This document shows positions 30,945-41,614 of a stretch of 64,000 nt of DNA, in pieces (position 1 is the stretch's first letter; the number at the start of each line of letters is the position of its first letter). This stretch comes from Limnanthes douglasii subsp. nivea. Taxonomy: Eukaryota > Streptophyta > Magnoliopsida > Brassicales > Limnanthaceae. The position numbers and the translations under genes are program-made. The notes beneath the pieces were generated by a model, which saw only the letters and a program-made list of their open reading frames with translations, was not told the DNA's origin and did no database searches. The DNA lies in NCBI GenBank assembly GCA_036936605.1, contig JAUPFV010000001.1, positions 317,962,250-318,026,249 on the forward strand. Direction: 5' to 3'.

Positions 30945-31088
30945 TGGGATGGAATTGAAAAATGGGTATATATAGTGTAAGGGTATTTTTGTCCAATTTA
31001 TTAGTCTAGGTATTAAGTAACACTATGTTAAAAGCGGGTACCGCCGGGTAATAAGATAGTTGAGTGGGTATTTCCAGGTACTTTTCTC
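30945..31088 (-). repeat. Right terminal inverted repeat region of MULE-1
   Basis: Inverted relative to 19634-19790. Ends at 31088 next to the target duplication. Confidence 0.75.
30967..30974 (-). promoter_or_regulatory. TATA box in the right end of MULE-1
   Basis: TATATATA in the terminal repeat, oriented to transcribe the protease gene. The leader exon downstream ends with donor AACAG|GTATGC at 30686/30685. Confidence 0.5.
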
Positions 31089-31169
31089 TTGAAATTATCT
31101 GAACTTATTATATATAAAAATATTTTTGCAAAGGAGTATCGATTAATTTATTTACAATGATAAGTATGA

Positions 31170-31396
31170 AGCCCCAAGGGGGTAGCCGAGTTGGTTGAGT
31201 ATGACATTTTTATGATTAAAAGGTTATGAGTTCGAGTCCCTTTACATACACTTTCTCGGTTCAGCCTGTCATTTTATGTGGTTTACCTTCTGACGTTGGT
31301 TTCCAGGCTATCGCGTCAGACTGAGGGTTTACCCTGTGCGCATTCTGAATAGCGGCGGAGGGTTCCCTCCTTATAAAAAAATTAAAAAAAAAGAAA
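31170..31396 (+). mobile_element. tRNA-derived SINE with perfect target duplication
   Basis: 227-bp element flanked by the 14-bp direct repeat AATGATAAGTATGA (31156-31169 and 31397-31410). The head GGGGGTAGCCGAGTTGGTTG contains an A box and GGTTATGAGTTCGAGTCCC (about 31222-31240) a B box for RNA polymerase III. A tRNA-unrelated body (CGCGTCAGACTGAGGG, GCGGCGGAGGGTTCCCTCC) and an A-rich tail follow. The head does not fold as a normal tRNA (no aminoacyl stem partner), so this is a SINE and not a tRNA gene. Confidence 0.92.
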
Positions 31397-31410
31397 AATG
31401 ATAAGTATGA

Positions 31411-34400
31411 CTATAAAGTTGGGCTAAAAATCCATAAATGTACGAGAATACCTGTAATTTTTCTGATCGGTCTTGTCTAGACTATTTAGTATAGATGGTG
31501 ATTCAAAATTTGGTTCAAATTCTGAATACTGGCCACGATTAATCTCATTATTTATATAATATAAATAGAATTTAAATTTTATAAAGCAATCATTAATTTT
31601 TATTTTTATTATTTTTATTAAATTCTAATAAAAGCATTTTGACAATGTATTTATAAATATTATTTGTATATTTACGGATATTTTTTTCTTTTTATTTTTG
31701 TATTTATGAAAATTTTGTATTTATTTTATTTTTATTTTTCAAAAAAGTATTTATTTATTGACGTTGAAATAAAATGTTACATATGTTGATATCTCTGGAT
31801 ATTTGAGTTGTTCGATAACTTCATATATTTTCTTTGTTTCATTTTTTCTTTCGGCATTTTTTTATTCTTGTATTACGTCGCATTTTTTTGTGTCTTTAAA
31901 CTCCTTTTTTTAGAATTTTTTTATTTTTGTATTATCCTATATCTTCATGTGTTTTGAAAGCAAAGAAAACAAGTGGTCAGATTTTTACAAACCTGCCTAG
32001 CTGTTTGATTAATCAAAAAACTTAAAAAATTTCAAGTTCAGTGAGTCAAATAATACGATAGCAGAAAGTTCAAAAAAATGGTTAACTAAGATTTCGAATT
32101 CTATCTGATTTTTAAATACATACTTAGCTAACCAATCTACCGCAACGTTTATATATATATATATTTCAGAATAATTTGGGGCTTCATCTTACGATGATAA
32201 TGAAAAAATATGTTACCAAACTGTCAAAATGCAATGGTTTGAGCGAAAGGAGCCCAAATCTGAGTTTAATACTAGTTAGGTAGACGTTGTCTTTTGTATT
32301 TAATGCTGAATAAATCGAGGCCATAGTACGTGACATGACATTATTAAATGTACATTTGTTTTCATTTCAGGACACTTGGATGTTGACCTACATGCTCCTG
32401 GCTACTCCCACCATCTCTTCCTCAGCAACTTTGTCTGATTTCACTGGGCGCACTGCGCGCGTACTTTAATCGGACTTGATTTTTACATAAATTAACTAAA
32501 CCAATTGAGATTATGTTTTTTTTAAAAGCATATGATAGTGGTTTTCCCTATTACACAGATTAAAATACTTAAATCTTTTAATGAGTGTGTTCGATTATAT
32601 CTATTTTTTATTGGACACATTAAAACATTAAAAAATTAAAAAAGTCTGACTATATATTTTATTAGTCTGTTTAATACATATATCTTTGTACGATAAATTA
32701 TATAATCTATTTTTAATCTAAAGATTTGATACATCTAAAGCAACAAACTAAACTGTACCCGTGCAAATATTATTTGCATCAATTTTTGACTTCATTCGGC
32801 AACAACAAGCTCGTTCATGGCCGACAAACTTTTGCTACGTACTATCATGTTTGAGTTATCGTTTCTCTTTTCAATTGTTGAAAACGAAACTATTTATAAA
32901 AACGACGACGTGAGTTTTTTTTACTCTATTCTTTCTCTTTCACGATCTAAACCCTTGCAAAATTATAAATAATTCAATCATGTGTTTGATTGCATTTAAT
33001 TCGGTTAACCAATCTTTTTCGATTTAAATCTCAATTCAATGGTAGTATTTGGTGAATATAGAGTTTAAGTGAGGTATTGGGATCTGATTGCATCTTAAGC
33101 GTGAAGATTTCTTAAGTAGATTCCCTTCAACAAAACAAGCAAAATACAGAAGATTGAGAAATTGTAAGCTTCGTAACTGAAATTTGTAAAATATAACTTG
33201 CACATATCATCCAATTTTGGGTATTCCTAATTGATTAGGAGTGGTGCCAAGATTATTTATTATAAAACCGTAGAGCAGCAGAGGATTCAAGTTTATGGTG
33301 CCTTGCTATCAGTTTTTTGCTTTTCATTTGATTTGAAGTGTAATTTCTTGCCTTTTTCGAACTTGTGATCCTGTGTATTGCCAAGCTAGTTTGTTAGCAA
33401 GAGCAAATTGAGGTTTTGGTTATTATGTTCATTGGATAAGTTGATTGTTAAGTCTCTGGAAAATATTAAACTTGATTTAGAAAACTGTGTTGTTAATGAA
33501 GTTATTCACATTTTAATGGGAATTTAAAGTTGAGCGGAATTTATTAGGAGAGTGTTGAATTGTCTTGGGTTGTAGAATTTGCTCATTTTAGTATATTTAT
33601 TTGAAGGTTAATAAGGAATATAATCTGAAATTTTGTTGTTTAATACCATACTTTATGACGTCATTATTTCTTATTTCAATTGAAACAAATAGTTGTTTGT
33701 GATGCATTTTTATATCAAAGTTTATGGACATTCTTGATTACGGATATAGTTGGATATTCGAAGAATTCTTGCTAATGCAAGTTGATATTATACAATATGG
33801 TCTTTATATTATATCATATTTACTTGGCATGTTAATAAACCAAAATGATAGTTGTTAGAATTTGGATTTGCATTTTACGTAAATATATATTTATAGCACT
33901 TTTGCCTAAAATTGGCATCTAAAAGTTAATGTCGCCCTTTGATGTACTACTATAAACATTAAAAGTGGAAAGTTAGCTCAATAACTAGAATACTGAAGCA
34001 ACAAGTATAGGTTAGATAATGCTTCCAGACAACATTTTATACTCATGACTTCAATTCCCTGCAACAATCTCATTTGCCTTAAAATTTTGATATTTGAATA
34101 TATTGTTTGGTCAAATTGAATGGTACGTGACAACAGATTCGATATATATATATATATATATATATTATGATTATTTTAAATATACTCAGCGAGTCAGAAT
34201 GAGAGTGAATAGTAGTTGGTGGTGCATTCTCTAATACTCTCAATACACGAGAAATACCTTCAACTTGCTAAGACTGGTTGATGTAATTTCAGTTACGTGA
34301 GGTTTTATTTTGTATATATTTTGAGGCTTTTCTGGTTATGATGTTGATGTTTCACAACAAGGTGACAGAATGCAGGCAAAGTGCCTCGAGGTAGTATAAG

Positions 34401-34520
34401 TTCTTATTCTTATCATCGTCAACTTATGTCCTGAAAATATAGTACTTATATTGAGTGATCTTTCGAAAATATTTATAAAGTCTGGCTTGGCATATTCAGT
34501 TAATATTATGGTGTTATATA
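31411..34520. other. AT-rich DNA, no gene seen
   Basis: Long low-complexity T/A runs, (TA)n tracts near 32148-32164 and 34142-34165. A CTTTCTCTTTCACGATCTAAACC leader-like stretch at about 32930 is not followed by an ORF. No element ends recognised. Confidence 0.6.
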
Positions 34521-34537
34521 TATATAATAAAGTAAAA

Positions 34538-34562
34538 CTATTTCCTCCATAAATTTTATTAT
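34538..34562 (+). repeat. Inverted-repeat partner of 43746-43770
   Basis: ACTATTTCCTCCATAAATTT plus TATTA matches the reverse complement of 43746-43770 at 24 of 25 positions. Could be the ends of a large decayed element or two copies of a MITE end. Confidence 0.5.
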
Positions 34563-35001
34563 TTTTCTCATATTTCAAAACAAACCACCTTCTTATTTCT
34601 TCCATAAAGGAAAATTATATTTTTATCCTTTTTTTTAATTTTCCACCCAAAACTCATCTCTTATAATTCTACCCTTAGCCACCTAGATTCCACCACAGAA
34701 AATCCTAGCCACCATAATCGAGCAACCCATACCATAGGCGAAGCTACGTGGGCCCGTAGGGGCCTAGAAACCCATTATTTTATTTAGATAATATATTTAG
34801 TATTAAATAATAATAAATATATTTTAGTTTACTGGAAAATATCGGAACCCACTCCTTTATATCATTTATTGTATGGTATATATAATATAAATACTCATCT
34901 AAGAAAATATAATATAGATTTATATATAGATTCGATAACGTTAGTAACTAAAGTAGTTATTATTATCATTTTCATTTTTCCAACCTACTCTCAAATACTG
35001 A
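34563..35001. other. Unclassified repeat-like DNA
   Basis: Contains GGCGAAGCTACGTGGGCCCG and GGGGCCTAGAAACCC near 34737-34775, a phrase style seen at ends of many plant DNA elements, but I cannot delimit it. Confidence 0.3.
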
Positions 35002-35730
35002 ATAATTTTAGAGGAAAGTACCCCTAAATACCCACTCAACTATCAAATACCAAAATGGTACCCGCTTTTGGACTAGTTTCATAAAATACCTAGAGCCATA
35101 TTTTGGACAATTATACCCTCTAGGGTATAAAAAGGGTTTTTTGGTTGAAACCCACTTTTTTGCACCTTCTAATCTGACTTTTAGGTTTCATTTCCCCCAC
35201 TTTCACATTTCTAAATTTATGGAGAGAGAAACACGTAAAACGAGAGGGAACCCAAAAGGCGATTTTGAACCCAAACCAGAACCTTTCAACCGTCGACCGT
35301 AACCGGCGAGCCTTTTCCGATCGATCAATCGAACCGGAGAACACCGTTGACCACCTACTCCGTCGAGCCTCCTACTCCGTCGAACACAGTCGAGCAGGTA
35401 TGTTTTTTGTCCAACATTGTCTGTCTGTGAGAATGCTCCGTCGATGTATAAGCGTCGCCGTAGACATTTCTACCATTTTAAGAAAAAAATATGTAAATCA
35501 ATTTTGATACGGTGGTGAGAAGGATACAGAGAAAGAGAAAGATTGTTGTTTCTTTTATACTTCCCTTAGGCCATGTGAACATCAAGTAGGTGTGTGTAAT
35601 CCTTTGAGATGGTGTAGAAACACCTAACTTTTCAAGTGTATCGCAAAGAAAAAGTATGATGGAGTTTCTCAGCAGCCAAACACTATCATTCTTTGAGTTT
35701 GAATTGATCTTTACGTTTTGTCATGGTCAG

Positions 35731-35965
35731 GTTGGTGGACTGGTTTTTTAACCCTGTTATGGTTCTTAAGGAACAGATCAGGGTTATAAAACTTAGAGAA
35801 TCTGAGATTAAGTACTTGGAGAAACATGTTCTTTTCGGAGGTTTTACCATGCGAAGTGAATCTTGGGATAATGGTGGTTTGGTTTCTCATGATGCTGTAA
35901 GGGCGGCTCAAATCCAAGGGATTAGTAGGAGGTACAAATCTTTCCTTTTCATAAATAGATGGGAT
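35731..35965 (+). pseudogene. Possible captured exon in MULE-2
   Basis: After a plausible acceptor (GGTCAG|GTTGG at 35730) the frame reads VDWFFNPVMVLKEQIRVIKL, RESEIKYLEKHVLFGGFTMR and SHDAVRAAQIQGISRRYK without a stop for about 80 codons in otherwise stop-rich DNA. It looks like part of a real protein (amphipathic, charged helices). I do not recognise the family. Could be host sequence picked up by the element. Confidence 0.4.
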
Positions 35966-36224
35966 CATATTAGTATTAAGATCTGATAGACATAATATTT
36001 TTCAAGATGATTGGAATGATAAGAAGTGTGTCGAAGCTTCCTACGTACCGAAGAAGATGTCTTGTATTATGGACCATACTTAAACCATGTGTCCTGTGTT
36101 TTTGTTTATGATATAGTAAGTCTATATTTAGTGGTTTGCAATATATTTTTCGCTTAGATATCTTGTTCTTGAATGAAGTGGAGTTGAATTATCTAAGACT
36201 TTTTGAGTACTCTAGTATTCTTGT

Positions 36225-38120
36225 ATCTATGAGACGTTTACTCAAGTATCTATCAGACTAGTATTCTCGTATCTAGCAATGTCTATGCTTCTTATCTATC
36301 AGACTTATAATCAACTATCTAGCAATGTCTGTATTACATATCGATCAGACTTATTATCGAGTATCTATCAATCTCCATATGTTGTATATAGCAACTATAA
36401 AGTGTTGTATCTAGCAATGTCTGTATTACATATCTATCAGACTTATTATCGAATATCTATCAATGTCCATATGTCATCCAGAGGATTCTGATTAGGCTTA
36501 AAGAAGTTCATGCAGTTTCCTTTCATTATGTTTTTTTGTTGTTGTTTGTAATGTTTTTTTATGCTTCGATGGACTTATAACTTTCCCCAACCCTCTGAGC
36601 AGTTTGTTTTTTAGAGAGGGTTGGTGTATTTGGAAGATGTAATGCATTGACTGATGTTCTATTAATATTATGGTTATATTAGTATTTGTGTAGTTTTATC
36701 TTAAACTCTTTTGTTAAGATTTGAATACTACAAGTTAACATTGATAGTAAGCAGTTGAGTGAAGCAGTTGTAATGGCAGTTTGGATTCACAATCGCAATC
36801 TAGTTATAACTAATCTATCAAAACTAAGTAAACCTTAAAATCGCAGACAAAACTTGTTGTATCTAGCAATGTTGGATATGGCTGATAGGAACTTCTAGTA
36901 ACTGGAATGTAAATCAAACTTAACGACTGAAATAAATCAACCGCAATCGCAACCACAAAACCACGTATCTAGCAATGTTTATGTGTCATATCTATCGGAT
37001 TTATAATCAAGTATCTAGCCATGCATATATTTCGTATCTATCGGACTATTAATCACGTATCTAGCAATGTCTATATGTCGTATCTATTAGACTTAGACTC
37101 ACGTATCTAGCAATGTCTATATGTCGTATCTAGAAAATATATAGTGCTGCATCTAGAAATGTCTATATTTCATATCTATCCGACTTATACTCAAGTATCC
37201 ATCAAATAAATCAATGCCAATCGCAACCACAACACAACGTATCTAGCAATATCGATGTCATATATCTATCTTCAATCTACCAGGCTATAGTAGTCGTGAA
37301 TCGCAGCCTCTAGTAAATCTTGAGATGAAACACTAAGGGGAGAATCTAAAGTACCTACCAAACTAAATATAACTAAGCTATCAGATGGATGTGAACATTA
37401 AAATCGCATACATAAATTGTTGTATCTATCAGATGTATACTGCAGGATCTATCAATTTTATATATCGTGTCTATGAGACTATTGTTCACGTATCTAGCAA
37501 TGTCAATATATCGTATCTATCAGATTTATACTCAAGTATCTATCAATGCGGATGTTTCGTGTCTATCAGACTATTGTTCACGTATCTAGCAATGTCAATA
37601 TATCGTATCTATCAGATTTATACTCAAGTATCTATTAATGCAGATGTTCTGTATCTATCAGACCATAATTCACATATCTAGCAATGTCTTGCAAATAGAT
37701 AACGAGTATCTAGCGTTATAATCTCAGCATATCGATCAATTTAGACACTATAAACGATAAGAATCATCCAATAAAATAAACATGGTACATATCAATGTTA
37801 ACAGTATACAAAAATATAAGTCGAAAGATAAGGAGTACTTATCTATGAAAATCAAAATGTTACTAAAAATTCGGGAACACAAGTTTAGAACAAAGCATCA
37901 CATGACCTCTTATTACTAGACTAGCAATGTCAATATATTAGTATGCTCTTGTTAGGGTATTAGAGACTAGCAATGTCTTCCTTCATATATAGTAATGTTT
38001 ATAACATTGTATATGTTTTGAGTTGATACTGCATCTGTCTAGCAATGTGTCCCTTCATATCTAGCAAGGTGTTCTTCATATCTAGCAATGTGTTCTTCAT
38101 ATCTAGCAACGTGTTCTTCA
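36225..38120. repeat. Dispersed TCTAGCAATGT / TATCTATCAGA words in MULE-2
   Basis: About 17 copies of TCTAGCAATGT or one-base variants, nearly all preceded by GTA or ATA, interleaved with TCTATCAGACT-type words, often as an alternating unit of roughly 45-100 bp. Densest at 36250-36480, 36960-37260, 37430-37690 and 38035-38120. Not a strict tandem array and no coding frame. The TGCGAA word of MULE-1 is essentially absent. Confidence 0.85.
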
Positions 38121-38765
38121 ACGACAATAATAATACACATGCACTACCTTACCTTCAACGCAGCAGAACCAAGAGCAAACCAACCATTCAGGTACAATGA
38201 ATTCAAGGCCAACGCAGACAGCCTTTAATAAATATTTAAACGCAGGAAAACAAACGATAAGCCAACCATATATGTACTTATAAGATCATGAGACTAAAGA
38301 TATACATAAACATGCATTATACAACAACTAAACATACTGGTAGAACACTGCTTCTATTAAATGAATGAGAAATTTCTGTATACCTAAAGTGCAAAAGAAA
38401 GCATGGGATCTTTATCTATAATTAAGAAATATTAAGCAGACTACAGAGGATTAATCAGAAGCATACATACAAATTTAAAAGGAAAAATTAAGGACAAGGA
38501 CGAAATAACCTAAAAGAAGAAACTAAATAGAGATAACATACCATAACTTAGGACCATTTGGGCTTTCAGAGAGGCGTGCCTTAATGAAACTTACAACAAC
38601 TGCGTTCTTTCCAAACAAGTTGTATAACATACAACATCTAAGCTGAGTCTTTTATGCAGCAAAAAATATAACTAAGTCTAAAGTCGATAAGAAAGTAATA
38701 ATTCATCCAAAAACTTAATTTGAGAAACCATAGACATAACAGTTGCAGTATATTAAATTACAGTA

Positions 38766-39044
38766 CGCCTTTTTCATCGAATCTAAAATTGTGGAACCAT
38801 CACCATCAACATTACCGTCTTCGACAATCAATTTCTCGAGGGCTTCGAGATTTTCGAGTACTCGTTCGTTGACTGTTCCTTCGAGGATATCGTTCCAGAT
38901 GTCTCAAAGAGCAGCCGTCTTCCTCAGGCGTCCATCGCCGTCGTTTCAGAAGTCCAATTTTTCTAACAACGTCGCCGCGGGAGCTTTTCCGGCGTTATGG
39001 TGAAGTAAATACTCGGCGATCCAACAGTTGATTTCTTTGTCCAT
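38766..39044 (-). pseudogene. Captured gene fragment in MULE-2 (Myb/homeodomain-like N-terminus)
   Basis: From ATG 39044 leftward: MDKEINCWIAEYLLHHNAG, LLEKLDF, stop, DGRLRKTAAL, stop, DIWNDILEGTVNERVLENLE, ALEKLIVEDG and STILDSMKKAYC. The pattern of W-x-EFLL, RLKK-LL, SE-ILE-LE-IEEL and MK-AYC matches, from memory, the N-terminus of a plant Myb/homeodomain-like protein family. Two stops interrupt it. It is higher in GC than the surrounding DNA, as expected for transferred coding sequence. The assignment needs a protein search. Confidence 0.5.
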
Positions 39045-39539
39045 TGTTGAATCTAGATCATTGAAAATTTATTGGTTCTGTTCTAGTTTTGGTTTTGTCG
39101 AAGAAGGATTAGAGTAGGAACCGTATAGAAGAAGTTTGAAAATTGATGAAAAGATTCAAAAGACAGGTCACGTGAGTGAGTGAGTCATTACCGTCGGCGA
39201 AGTCGTTCCGGTGGTTTGGAGAGGTCGAAGGTGGTTATGATTTTTAGGGAGGGTTAAGAGAGAGGGTTAAGAGAAAGAGTGGAGGCTGGTTCAAAATTCA
39301 AAATTCAAAATTCAAAATTCAAAAATGTTGATGGCTGAAAATTCTCATTAATTCTCAAAATAAGGCTTATATACTAGGTTAAGGGTAATTATGGTATTAA
39401 AAAAGGTATTAGAAGTGGATATGTTTAATGAGATGGGTATTAAGTGAGCATTAACCCATTTTTGGGTACTAGATAGTAATAGGTTTGGCCAAAAGGTACT
39501 TAGTATGTCATTTCCCATAATTTTATTGTACATGAAAAG

Positions 39540-41610
39540 TGTAGAAAAAGATAAAACAAAGAAAGACGACTAGGGTTTTATTATTTATAAAGCTTATCAA
39601 TTACGTAGAGTATAAAGCTCTTATTTACAAACAAACTATATGGGCTAATGAACCTAGGCTTTATATCTCTAACATCCTCTCTCAAACTCGCAATGTTTAT
39701 TTTTGCATTGTGAGTTTGTTACACCGAATAAAAATAAAAATTGCAGTAAAAACAAAACACCAAACTTCAAAACAATAATCGAAAGCCAAAATCAAAACAA
39801 AACGCCAAAATCAAAATCGAAACGTCAAAACCCAAAATCGAACTCCAATCTCAAGTTTCTAATCTCCAGACTCCAAACTCCAGTCTCGAATCTCCAGTAT
39901 CAAAACTCCAATACTCAAAATCTAAACTTCAATCTTCATTCTTCATTCTTCAAAATCCAAACTCCAATCTCCAAACTCCAAACTCCAAACTAATCCAAAC
40001 AAAATCTAAACACCAAACGAATCCAAACTAATCCAAACAAAGCCAAACGAATCCAAACAAAGCTAAACGAATCCAACGGACTCGAACAAAGCCAAACAAA
40101 ACCAAAAAAATCCAAACAAGTCCAAACTAAATCTATACCAAATTCAAACGAAGAATGAAATCTAAACACTAAACAAATTCAAACAAAGTTAAACAAAGCT
40201 AAACAAAGCTAAACGAATCCAACGGACACGAACAAAGCCAAACAAAACCAAACAAATCCAAAAAAATCCAAACAAGTCCAAACTAAATCTATACCAAATT
40301 CAAACGAAGAATGAAATCTAAACACTAAACAAATCAAAAAATAATCCAAACGAATCAAAATGACATACGCTGATCTAAGAAAACTTCAGACATAATCCAA
40401 ATGTCAAACAAAATCTAAACACCAAAACAAAATCAAAACGACAAACGTCGATATAAGCAAACGTCATAAAAAATCCAAATTTTTAAAAGAAAATCGAACT
40501 CCAATCTTCAAACTCCAAAATCCAATCTCCAATATTCAAACTCCTCCAAACTCCAAACTCCAATCTTCAAACTCCATTCTCTAATATATAATTTATAATC
40601 TTCAAACTCCAATCTACAACATCTAAACTCTAATCTCCATTCTCTGTTCTTCAGAATTCAAACTCCAATCTTCAAACTCCCAACTAATTCTAAACGAAAT
40701 CTAAACACTAAACAAATCCAAACACATCCAAACAAAGCCAAACAAAGCCAAATGAATCCAAACAAATCCAAACGTATCCAAACAAGTCCAAACGAATCCA
40801 AACTAAATCTATACCAAATCCAAATGAATAATGAAATCTAAACACCAAACAAATCAAAACGAATCCAAACAAATCAAACGACATACACCGATCTAAGCAA
40901 ACTTCAAACATAATCTAAATGTAAAAAAAATGTAAACACCAAAACAAAATCAAAACGACAAATGTTGATCTAAGCAAACGTCAGAAAAAGTCCAAACGTA
41001 AAAAAAATCTAAACACCAAACGAAATCCACACGAAATCTCAATGCAAAATACCTAAATAAAATCCAAATAAAATATGAATGCCAAATTCAAATACCAAAT
41101 CCAAAACTAAATTCAATACTAAATCCAAATACCAAATCCAAATTTAAATATAATTTCCAATAAAAATCAAAATTAATCTATGATTTTACCAACAAAAATT
41201 TGCACTATTCCAGTAGCGATTTCTCCCGAACCGTAACACCAAATCAGAAATCAACCAGTCAGATTGAGTGATTAGATGTCTCGAATCCACCTTCTAAATT
41301 TAGAAAAAATAGACACCGTTTACCTCACGATCATGTCTGTTGATTGTGGTTGCACACACTAGATCTGAAAATTGAAATTTTATCCTCTATTTTTTCGGCG
41401 GACAGCTAAAACAACGGCTCCGACGTAGCGGAAGACAGAAAACCCCAAAATCTAAATATATGCTCTGATACCATGTTGAAAAAGATAAAACAATAAAATA
41501 TCATTATGGTTTTATTAATTATAAATCTTATCAATTACATAAGATATATAAAGCTCTTATTTATAAACAAACTATATGAGCTAATGGACGTAGACCTTAT
41601 ATCTCTAACA
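39540..41610 (-). mobile_element. Miniature LTR element (TRIM/LARD-like), minus strand
   Basis: Direct terminal repeats at 39540-39674 and 41474-41610 (about 136 bp, TGT...ACA) share TGAAAAAGATAAAACAA-like starts, CTTATCAATTAC, AAAGCTCTTATTTA and CTTATATCTCTAACA ends. GCTCTGATACCA at 41462-41473 abuts the right repeat: in minus orientation it is TGGTATCAGAGC, the initiator tRNA-Met primer site. A purine-rich tract (minus GAGAGAGGA) abuts the left repeat. Flanking pentamers AAAAG and ACAAG differ by one base. The interior has no gene. It is made of AATCCAAAC/AATCTAAAC words with a ~145-bp internal duplication (about 40069-40190 and 40215-40335). It needs a helper element for movement. Confidence 0.88.
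41462..41473 (-). other. tRNA-iMet primer-binding site of the miniature LTR element
   Basis: Minus-strand TGGTATCAGAGC, an exact match to the common plant copia-type primer site, adjacent to the LTR. Confidence 0.9.
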
Positions 41611-41614
41611 ACAA

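Larger units (their letters stand above)
19634..31088. mobile_element. MULE-1: 11.5-kb Mutator-like element with Ulp1-type gene
   Basis: Flanked by a 9-bp target duplication, CTGAAATTA at 19625-19633 and TTGAAATTA at 31089-31097 (8 of 9 identical), the length typical of Mutator-like elements. Ends are inverted: left GGGAAATTGCACCTAAAG...TACCCACTCAACTAT, right (minus) GAGAAAAGTACCTGG...TACCCACTCAACTAT. Inside are a MURA-type transposase gene on the plus strand, a DUF1985-like/Ulp1 gene on the minus strand and a 173-residue ORF between them. Plant MULEs that carry Ulp1-like genes are known (for example Kaonashi in Arabidopsis). Non-coding parts are full of TGCGAA words. Both large genes carry stop codons, so this copy is not autonomous now. 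Confidence 0.93.
35011..39516. mobile_element. MULE-2: 4.5-kb non-autonomous Mutator-like element
   Basis: Perfect 9-bp target duplication ATAATTTTA at 35002-35010 and 39517-39525. The left end GAGGAAAGTACCCCTAAATA continues with CCCACTCAACTATCAAAT; the right end (minus) starts GGGAAATGACATACTAAGTA and contains ACCCATCTCATTAAAC, related to the ends of MULE-1. No transposase is encoded. The interior holds gene-like fragments on both sides and a 1.9-kb field of short repeated words. A leader-like exon ends GAGCAG|GTATGT at about 35399, parallel to MULE-1. It looks like a Pack-MULE-type derivative. Confidence 0.88.

Noticed and set aside
31170..31245. tRNA gene
   Set aside because: A and B boxes are present but there is no acceptor-stem pairing, and the segment is the head of a SINE with tail and target duplication.
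34142..34165. (TA)n tract as an insertion target or promoter
   Set aside because: Simple sequence in AT-rich DNA; nothing nearby depends on it.
36279..37681. Ser/Tyr/Ile-rich plus frames in MULE-2 (70-98 codons)
   Set aside because: Translations of the TCTAGCAATGT/TATCTATCAG word field; repeated phrases give repeated peptides without a domain.
40708..40911. Phe/Leu/Cys-rich membrane-like minus frame
   Set aside because: Translation of AATCCAAAC word repeats in the miniature LTR element.
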